Below are positions 56,805 to 64,000 of a DNA stretch of 64,000 bases, piece by piece. The notes below the pieces were generated by a model. The model had not been told where the DNA came from, made no database searches, and saw only the letters and a program-made list of their open reading frames with translations. Each line of letters starts with the position of its first letter. Position 1 is the first letter of the stretch. This stretch comes from Celoporthe dispersa (lineage: Eukaryota; Ascomycota; Sordariomycetes; Diaporthales; Cryphonectriaceae): the NCBI GenBank assembly GCA_016584495.1, contig WAID01000014.1, forward strand, positions 496,001 to 560,000, given 5' to 3'. The position numbers and the translations under genes are program-made.

Positions 56805-59369
56805 TCAGTCCTCGTCCATCGCAGCATCACCGGCCGGATCCTCGGTCGCGAGCTCCTTCTCCAGCTCGTCAGCCACGAAGCCCTCGTAGTCCTCGAGGCT
56901 CTTCTGGACGTGCATCTTGAACTTGATGGTGTCGTTCAGCATGCGCATGATCTCGGTGTGCAGCTCTTCGCGGAGCGCGTTCGCCCGGATCGTCAGCTGC
57001 TCGTACCTAGTCAGGAGGGTTAGCATTGGTTCCGCGCCCTGCCGCCTCAGCAGCACGCTCTCCTCGTGTAGGGCAGCTTACTCGATGTTCACGTTCATCT
57101 CCCTCTGCTCCATCAGCTGCACGCTCTCGCTGAGGCTCGCCCGCATCTTGGCGAGCTCCTTCTCCATCTTCTCGATCTGCGCATCCGACGCCATGCGCTG
57201 CGCCGTCGTGACCTCCTTGGTCTTCTCGTGCTCCTCCTCGGCCGCGCGCACCCGGTGCTCCAGGGCCTCGACCTCGTTGCGCTTGTCCTCCATGGCCTCC
57301 CTTGATGTTGTCCAGCAGCTCGTAGTCCTTCATCATCGTGTCCATCGATGCGCTGCGGCGCTCCGAGATCTCCTTGCGCAGCGCTGCGAAGGCGTTCTTA
57401 ACCTGGCCCCGCAGGTCTAGGTTCAGGATGTGCGCCGGCTGGTAGCCCGTGTGTGGGTCGGCCAGGAGCCGCTCGTTCTCGAAGCCGTCCGCGTAGGAGC
57501 CCTTGAGCTGCGATGCCGTGAAGTTGGGGCCCTCGTTGACCGTCACCCGCAGCTCGTAGTCCTTGCCCTTGGCGTTGGCCGCCGTCGCGGGCATCAGCCC
57601 GATCTGGTACGCCAGCGTGTTGTACCGGTCCACCATGCGCTCGAGGTCGTCGAGCCTCCTGCTGGCCTCCACCTCCTTGTCCGCCACCTTCTTCTTGACC
57701 TCGTCCAGCCGCTGGCCTGCGGACTCGATGCCCTTCTGCAGCCGCTCGCGCTCCGAGGTCATGCGGTCGATATCCGCCATGCTGATCCCCTGGTCGTCGA
57801 CCGCCTTCTGCAGGCCCCTCCGCTCCTCCTCGGCCTCGTGCAGCTCCTGCGACATCTTCTCGAGCTCCTGCAGCAGCACCTGTGTCCTGCTCTCGTACTT
57901 CTCCGACCTCTGCACGGCCAGGGTGTTGTACTCCTCGAACTTGACCCGGTCCTCCTCCATGATCTGGTGGTGGCTGTCGAGCACCGCGGGGTCCGGCGTC
58001 ATCTTCTCCAGGTCCTCGATTTCCTGCAGGAGCCGCGCGTTCTCGGCCTCCAGCATCTGCAGCTCCTGGTGGTACTTGCCGTTGGACGACTCGAACTGCT
58101 CCGCCATGTGCTCGACGTGGGGTGCCAGCGCCCTCTTTGCGTCCTCCTCGCTCGAGTCCTCCGGCATGCCGAGCCAGTCGTCGTATGCCCTGCCCAGGAA
58201 GTCGAATGTGATGTGGTCCCCGATGACATCGACGCCGGCCTCGAGACAGGCGTCCTCGTAGCGGTTGAGCGAGTATGCCTCGAGCATCTGGGCCAGCTGC
58301 ATCATCCAGTGCAGGACGCCCAGGAACATGTACCAGTTCTGGCCCCCGACGGCGGCGATCTGGCTCTTGGTGATGCCCTTCTCGTACGGGTAGCGGAGCT
58401 GCTTGAGCAGGGGCGGGACCTCCTGGTCGATGTTCTTCAGGAAGCGGTAGCTCGGGTCGATGCGGTGGTAGAGCCACTGGAACATGTAGTTGAAGTCCTT
58501 CTGGGTCGGCGACTTAATCACGTTCTGCGAGAGGACGTGCTTCATCTCCAGCTCGAAGTTGTGCTGGGCCAGGTAGTCCAGCAGCTCCTGCCCGATCCTG
58601 GCCTGGTAGGCGCGGTCCTTGAGGGGCCGCGGGTCGCGGAGCACGCCGGCAGGCTGAGGCGCCTGCTGGAAGAAGCTCTGGTGGCCGCCCATGTGGGCGT
58701 GGGTCGAGGTGCGCGCACGGTAGACGCTGCTCCGGCGGTCGCCGTCTGTGGATTTGCGGCCGGGTATGCTGCCAGGGGTATAGGACTTGAGGGTGGACGT
58801 GCTGTTGGGCTGGTAGGACATGCGCTTGATGGAGGACGGGCCGGCCATGTCTGCCGCGAGGTTGCCGCCGAACGAGGAGCGGGTGAACATGGGCTGCGGG
58901 GGCCTCGACATCGCCAGGGACTGCCTAGATCCCGAGACGGAGCGGCCATGGCTCGAGGAGTAGGGGGCGCCCGGGCCCCCCATGGAGGAGGAATGCGAAC
59001 GCTTCATGGCGGAGGGAGGCTGCGGGATGGCGGAGGAGTTGTAGCTGATGCCTCCCAGGGTCTGCGCGGGAATCACGACATTAGCACCGTGTATACTATA
59101 ATTATAATGATAAAAAAAATAATAACAATAGAGGAGATAGCAATGAGGCTTGTCTCAAGTATGTAAATGCGTGTATATGTGTTATTGTTGTCAATTGCGA
59201 CGGTGTTGGTGGGGGATGGGTGGGTTGTCAGTCGAGTTCGGGCGCAGGACGCGGTTGAACAAAGACTGGCTGGCGTAGAGGGCGCCAGCACTGCTCGAGG
59301 TGCCACCACTCTGCCTTAACTTACCTCTCTGGGCCGCCGCACACTCCACAGTCCCGTGTCTTGCGACAT
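56805..59369 (-). CDS. NDC80: Kinetochore protein Ndc80
   Basis: The largest subunit of the Ndc80 complex, which links centromeres to spindle microtubules. Exons on the minus strand are 59369-59325, 59061-57082 and 57006-56805, about 741 residues. The first exon encodes MSQDTGLWSVRRPRE, which joins to TLGGISYNSSAIPQPPSAMK; this conserved N-terminus fixes the start, rather than the in-intron ATG at 59076. A Ser/Arg-rich unstructured tail (target of Aurora B) precedes the calponin-homology domain, about residues 130-250, with FNYMFQWLYHRIDPSYRFLK and GGQNWYMFLGVLHWMMQLAQ. The rest is long coiled coil, interrupted near the loop region, ending EDPAGDAAMDED. One extra base in the run 57299-57301 shifts the frame after LLDNIK. 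The gene is essential in yeast, so this is probably an error in the sequence. Confidence 0.95.
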
Positions 59370-60099
59370 TGTTGCTGCTCTGGTGACCCTCTAGAGGGTG
59401 AGAGTAATCGCAGAATAAGATGACAAATATCAAGCAAGGCTCGCGACCACGCTGATCAGAAAAATGCAGAGTTTATTCGTGGCTTGGAATCGCATGAAGG
59501 TCGTGACGAGGAAACGGGTCTGAAGGGTGCTGCGCTGCCCAGGTAAAGTCGCCGTTGCTGTGGAGGGAGTAAACAAGACCTGGTGCAGCCAATCAGCGCT
59601 AGGTCGCAGAGGTGTTCTCCACTGGGATGTGAGGTGGGACATACCTACCGTAGTAGAGAGTATGTACCCAAGTACCGTAGTACAGCAAGCTCCAAGGGTT
59701 TCCGCAGCCAAAGAGTGCACGGACCAAGGATGGAAAAAACCCATTACTGGCCCGTGCGCTCTCCCCCTCTGGAGCTTGCGCTTATCTCCTTTCGGTGAGG
59801 TTCTACAGGGTACGTAGCTTTGTATTGCACTAAGCCCGGAACGGTTCTCTTTTTTCTTTTTGGCTTGCCGCAGGGGTGGTTTTGGGGGGGGGGGGGAGGC
59901 ATGGGCGAATAGCCGCTGAGTGAACCTCGGCTCTAGGCTCTGGTCCCAAGTAATCCGTACTATGGTACGTGGATCACGGCTCGTCACAAGCAAGCCATCC
60001 ATCGACAACCCACGCTCTTTCTCGACTGTTACGATTCACCACGCCCAGTCTTCCTAAGCGTCCGATCGCCATGCAGCAGACCTGAACAGCCTGCCCAGC
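59370..60099. other. Shared promoter of NDC80 and PEX14
   Basis: About 730 bp between divergent genes, including a G13 run at 59884-59896. No gene seen. Confidence 0.5.
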
Positions 60100-61466
60100 A
60101 TGCCCATTCGCGAGGAGCTTGTGGCCTCTGCGGTAAGTCCACGCCCGATATCTCGAGGAGGTCGAGAGACAGCTCCGAGCCCGCCCGTCCGGTCCATATG
60201 CTAACGACGTCACGCAGGCCCAGTGTAGGTCTCCATTCACCACCAGCTCACGAGCAGACGTGTCTCCCCGCCTCCACAGCTGACTCTCTCAACTCCTGCC
60301 TGGCATTACAGTTCTGCAGGATCCTAGCGTCGCCGCATCGCCCGTCGAGAACAGGATAGCGTTCCTCAAGGCGAAGAACCTGACCGAAGAAGAGATCCAG
60401 GTCTCCCTGGCCAGAGCTGCCGGCGAGGTCGCACCCGTGCCAGCCTACGCCGCAGGAGCATCACCGCCAGCTGGCCCCATACCGGGACAACCACCAGCAT
60501 ACTATGGGGGAGGGTATCCGCCCTACGGCTGGCAGCCACCGCCTCCCGAGGTGCCCAGGAGGGACTGGCGGGACTGGTTCATTATGGCCACGGTAGTAGG
60601 AGGTGTTGGGTACGGCCTGTATACGCTAGGAAAGGTGGACAGATACCCCTTCAAACTTCCAATGCAGTCGATGAGGAAAAAGCAAGAGCATGCTGACTAG
60701 GCATTAGCGCTACGTCTACCCTCTGATCGCGCCACCCACCCCCGAGCGGCTTGAAGCCGACAAGAAGTCTATCGATGAACAGTTCGAGAAGGCCTTTACC
60801 CTGGTGGAGCAGCTGTCCAAGGACACAGAGGCCCTCAAGAGGGCGGAGCAGCAGAGGACGGAGAAGCTAGACAACGCGCTGGCAGAGCTGGAGACGGTCA
60901 TCAGCGACCTCAAGTCCGCTAGCAGGAGGAGGGAGGACGAGGCGCAGCGGGTCCGGGATGACGTCTCTAACCTCAAGGACTCGATCCCCAAGGCCCTGGA
61001 CGCGCAGAAGAGCCTGACCGACACCAGGCTGCAGGAGGTCAACGCCGAGCTCAAGAGCCTGAAGACCATCATCAGCCAGCGGATGACCAGCGGGTCCTCC
61101 TCGGGTGCCGTCAGCAGCTACGGGTCCCGGGGCGCCATGTCACCACCCGCGCCTGCGCCTGCAGCCGCACCGATCCCCGCGCTGGGACACGACAGCGGTA
61201 GCAACGGAACAGCCGATGGCCACGCTGCCGCGGACAAGGCTCCCAAGCCGACGAACGGGCCACCACCCTCCTCCTCATATCAGGACTCCGGTGCGATCAA
61301 CGGGCGCGCATCGCCCTTCAGCAGCGGCATCTCGGCGGCCGCTGTCAAGATTCCAGAGTGGCAGAGGGCGATGGCGAGCAAGAGGAGCAACTCGTCGTCC
61401 CTGAACAGCACGGCGGATGCTGGCGGGAGTGCGCAGCAGGCGGAGGCAGGCAGCAGCGGGTCATGA
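60100..61466 (+). CDS. PEX14: Peroxin-14, peroxisomal import docking protein
   Basis: Pex14 docks the cargo receptors Pex5 and Pex7 at the peroxisomal membrane and forms part of the import pore. Four exons (60100-60132, 60219-60225, 60312-60634, 60708-61466) give an intact 373-residue protein. Exon 2 is only 7 nt; with it the N-terminus reads MPIREELVASAAQFLQDPSV, which matches the conserved Pex14 domain (VENRIAFLKAKNLTEEEIQV) that binds WxxxF motifs. A Pro/Gly/Tyr-rich stretch is followed by the membrane segment FIMATVVGGVGYGLYTLGK. After intron 3, RYVYPLIAPPTPERLEADK opens a coiled coil (to about residue 250), and the tail is Ser/Ala/Pro-rich. Reading through intron 3 stops soon after, supporting the splice. 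No frameshift. Confidence 0.93.
60219..60225 (+). other. PEX14: 7-nt micro-exon of PEX14
   Basis: GCCCAGT is flanked by a consensus 3' splice site (TGCTAAC branch, then ACGCAG) and a gtaggt donor. Its inclusion joins the 11-codon first exon in frame to FLQDPSV. Skipping it would shift the frame by one base. Confidence 0.75.
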
Positions 61467-61744
61467 GATTTGAGCCAGTAGAGACCTCAGATCTCTGGAC
61501 AAGCGTTTGGCATGGGATGTATAACAGGCGGTGAAGTAATCATTCAACAAAAAATTAGGACGTATCAAGGCGCCTGGGAATTGGAATTCTCTTTTCTTGC
61601 TATTTACATGTTCTCGCCATTTACATGTTCTTGCCAAGTCTATAGATTCTGGCTATGCAATATCCCTGGTATACTCACTCGTCTGACAGAAACACCATGA
61701 TGCATGACCTAATATACTGCTTATGGCGGAGGCTACATACACTC

Positions 61745-62662
61745 TTAAGAAAGAGTGATGCTGGAGGTACCGGTGCTCTCATAACCCTCTGTGGCCATGA
61801 TCTGGTAATTGTACGTGCCAAGAGTCTACAATTTGGAGAGAAAAAAAAGATCGTTAGTAATTTGCATTTTTCCTCTTCATCGTCTGACCACTTATCATCA
61901 TCATCTCAGCATCACGGGGGAGCGCAACACTCACCATTCCGAGATTCGACCAGGCAGCAATGTGGTTCGCAAAGGTGATCGTCCCGCTCGTCCTCTTGCT
62001 CTGGCGGATGCTCAGGTACTGGTTGAACGTCTGGGTGCCCTGGATGGAGGGGGCGTTGCTGCGGACGACCTCGTAGATGTCGTAGGTCGCGCCGTCGGAG
62101 GTGACGGTGCCCTTGTGGGTTCCTGCGGACCCGGGGTTGTAGGTTCCGTAGGTCTCGATCACGTCTTTAGACGTTGGTATCATTAGTATCTGGGCGTGGG
62201 GCTGGCTGCTGCTCTGTTCTGGGCTGTGGACTTACAGTACTCGACGAGGGGCGAGGTGGTCCAGCCGTAGAGGGCGAGGAGGGAGTCTCCGCCGGCGTTA
62301 AGGCTGCCAGAGTAGGTGACGGTGCTGAGGAGTTGCATTGTCAGCTCTTGCGATTTCTCACTGTGTTTACTCTCTCTCTCTCTTTTCCCCCCTCAGACGT
62401 ACCGAGCACTTCCAGTCGACCAGCCGATACCAGAGACAACATCCGTGTTGGAAGACGACCAGGACAGCGAGTACGTCCCAGTGCCCAGCGTCAGGGAATC
62501 AGAGCCGCTCTCGACGTAGTTGGAGAAGTAATAACCCCCATACGTGCCAGTCGTCGAGGTCGTCACGACCTCGCTGCGCTCCTCGAGCTTCTGGCCCGCG
62601 GGTGCGGCAGAGATGGTGGCTGCGCCCAGGCAAGCCGCGAGGAAGGTCTTGATGCCAATCAT
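61745..62662 (-). CDS. Secreted endo-1,4-beta-xylanase, glycoside hydrolase family 11
   Basis: Hydrolyses xylan backbone of plant cell walls. Exons on the minus strand are 62662-62403, 62324-62236, 62164-61935 and 61825-61745, an intact 219-residue protein. A signal peptide (MIGIKTFLAACLGAATISAA) and short propeptide (QKLEERSE) precede the jelly-roll domain starting near GGYYFSNYVESGSDSL. The nucleophile Glu115 is in TTSPLVEYYVIE and the acid/base Glu206 is in IMATEGYESTG, both in their usual contexts. The thumb-loop region VVRSNAPSIQGTQTFNQYLS is normal (PSIxG motif). There is no carbohydrate-binding module. All four introns-exon joins agree with the conserved domain. Such genes are usually induced by xylan and repressed by glucose. 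Confidence 0.95.
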
Positions 62663-63478
62663 GTCTGCTGCGTGAAGAGGCTCTAGGTGTCCAAAGAGAA
62701 GTGAGGAGAAAGAAGGGGCTGGGTCGGTGCTGTAGGGCCACAACGCATCTTGAAGACGGTTCCTGGGCAGAAGCTGCTGGATTTATATCTATCTGAACTC
62801 AGGAGAAGTGGTCATCGCTGTCACGTCTTAACATGATACTTACCTCCAGGCTCTAGCTAAGCAAGCGCGCGGTCCAACGGCCTTCATCTCCTTTACACCC
62901 CCCCTTGCGGCAGACAAAATGTGACGCTGCGCTCCCGCTTAAGCTTATTTACTTGCGGGAAGGATAGTTTAGGTTCAGGGGGGTGGCTCATCTGTGCGGC
63001 AGCGAGACGAGCCCGGGTAAAAGTGATGCATGCTTGTTTGGTTTGGGGCTCCCCCGTCCTCTCAAGGTTGCACTCACTTTGCTATGTATGTGCTACGGTA
63101 CATCACTATTACGTCAAAAAAAAAGACGAAGAAGGGAAAAAACCTGGGCGGAAAAAAAAGGAGGCAAGGGGGCGGTTTGATGTAAATGAGGCAGGGCTGG
63201 TTGGTGCCGAAATCCGGGTGATTTTGGCTTGGCACGTGTAGAACAACTTACTTTAGAGGTTACATATATCCATATTGGCACGAGCATTAGAATTTGGTAC
63301 GGGTAAAACACTTAGTGAGATCTGGCCATCACGAGCAGGTCCTTGCATGCAGGCCAGGCGCCCACGGTTACCAGGCACATGGGAAAGGGAATTGATGCGA
63401 GGCCAGGATGTCCAAGTGCATACGGCAAACAGTGGGATCGCTGCTGTATAGCATAATCGGGAAGAGATTAGCCTATGC
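62663..63478. other. Upstream region of the xylanase gene
   Basis: About 0.8 kb of promoter DNA with GC-rich blocks (for example near 62901 and 62977) that could bind CreA-type repressors. No gene seen. Confidence 0.4.
62781..62787 (-). promoter_or_regulatory. TATA-like box of the GH11 xylanase gene
   Basis: TATAAAT on the minus strand, about 120 nt before the xylanase start codon, a usual distance for a strongly inducible fungal gene. Confidence 0.45.
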
Positions 63479-64000
63479 GTGACACGATCTCGCAACTTGG
63501 GCTTCCTCATTCGAGCAGGTCGTTCTCTAAAAGGAGAAAAGATACCTCGTGAGGGCGACAGGCCGGGTGGCATGTCTGTGCGTCTGTCTCCTTTGCTCCG
63601 GGCGGCAGGAATAGATGCAGGCCTACAGCACCTGCTCATGCGTGTACGGAAACCTGTACTCACACGCGAACCTGGCATAGCTCATCTGGACGTAAGCAAC
63701 ATATATGCTGGCCAAGAATTATTCCTGTGTCCACAGACCTGTCTGTGTGCTGTCTTGACCCGGCTGTAGGTCCTCAAAGGTCGCCCAGGAAACCTCTTTA
63801 GACACGCGCTCAAGGACCTCGAGAAAGAACAGTATCATTCACTGCATCCCTGTATGTGAATAGTTTCAGAGAGGCAGAGGTTAGATCTCTGGACCGTCCT
63901 GTTAAGCTTTGTTTGTACCAGGGATGGTGAGACGATCATCGTCGGTGCGGACGCCCCCCATGACTGATCAGAAGCAATATGTTTGTGTGTTTCTGGCATA
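63479..64000 (+). CDS. Possible gene fragment at the right edge
   Basis: An open frame ending ...REPGIAHLD at 63691 meets a consensus gtaagc donor. A CTTGACC branch and TAG acceptor at 63769 lead to VLKGRPGNLFRHALKDLEKE, then a gtatgt donor near 63856 and a possible acceptor at 63920 that keeps the frame open to the window end. Phases agree at each join. I recognise no domain, and the start is unknown. It may be the 5' part of a real gene or chance. Confidence 0.25.

Noticed and set aside
57430..59166. 578-codon open frame on the + strand
   Set aside because: It is fully antisense to NDC80 and arises from GC-rich third positions; its translation is Leu/Val/Arg-rich without any domain.
1..64000. 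Programmed +1/-1 ribosomal frameshifting as explanation of the split genes
   Set aside because: Sites differ in run length and reading phase, show no common slippery heptamer or downstream structure, and affect unrelated housekeeping genes not known to use it.
1..64000. Repeat-induced point mutation (RIP) or transposon remnants
   Set aside because: No AT-rich block, no terminal repeats and no transposase or reverse-transcriptase fragment was found; only simple repeats occur.

Overview
The window is nuclear DNA of a filamentous ascomycete, most likely a member of the Sordariomycetes. It is GC-rich. Genes carry short introns of about 50-170 nt with GT...AG ends and CTRAY-type branch sites, and are separated by long gene-poor intervals. 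The gene set includes a Yap1-type bZIP factor, an Argonaute, GH11 and GH81 glycoside hydrolases, and an isolated 5S rRNA gene, which is the dispersed arrangement seen in this group. I can support 17 recognisable protein genes, one unrecognised multi-exon gene cut by the left edge, one small cysteine-rich ORF, one 5S rRNA gene, and a possible gene fragment at the right edge. I see no mobile element, CRISPR array or convincing tRNA.

Layout, left to right: an unrecognised protein with C-terminal membrane segments (1-3188, +); PRO3 pyrroline-5-carboxylate reductase (3495-4729, +); a VCX1-type Ca2+/H+ exchanger (5303-6960, -); the telomere protein STN1 (8982-9691, +); 5.5 kb without a gene; an STK32/YANK-type AGC kinase (15219-17505, +); 5S rRNA (18830-18948, -); a BSD-domain protein (19541-21092, +); TSR2 (21491-22223, -); a YAP1/AP-1-like bZIP factor (25187-27172, +); a small Cys-rich ORF (30008-30262, +); UTP14 (32043-34921, -); mitochondrial ribosomal protein mL41/MRPL27 (35419-35808, +); an Argonaute (36668-40142, -); glycerol kinase GUT1 (44630-46556, +); a secreted GH81 endo-1,3-beta-glucanase (47824-50820, -); an RTT107/Brc1-like BRCT protein (52262-55124, +); ESCRT-II VPS25 (55369-56134, -); NDC80 (56805-59369, -); PEX14 (60100-61466, +); and a secreted GH11 xylanase (61745-62662, -).

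The neighbours do not form a pathway cluster. Several are core housekeeping genes: ribosome biogenesis (UTP14, TSR2, mL41), kinetochore (NDC80), telomere (STN1), endosomal sorting (VPS25), peroxisome import (PEX14), and genome stability (RTT107). The rest are accessory or lifestyle genes (Argonaute, GH11, GH81, Yap1).

The most striking property is that 11 of the 18 multi-exon protein genes are interrupted by one-base frameshifts. Most are one extra base in a homopolymer run, usually a G in a run flanked by A. Genes whose orthologues are essential in yeast (NDC80, UTP14) are among them. This points to systematic consensus error in the source assembly rather than mass pseudogenisation. All coordinates below use the sequence as given, and suspected indels are named so the reader can allow for them. 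I found no clear previously undescribed system. The best leads are the Argonaute with two in-frame UAG codons, a 7-nt micro-exon in PEX14, the unrecognised left-edge gene and the large gene-free intervals.
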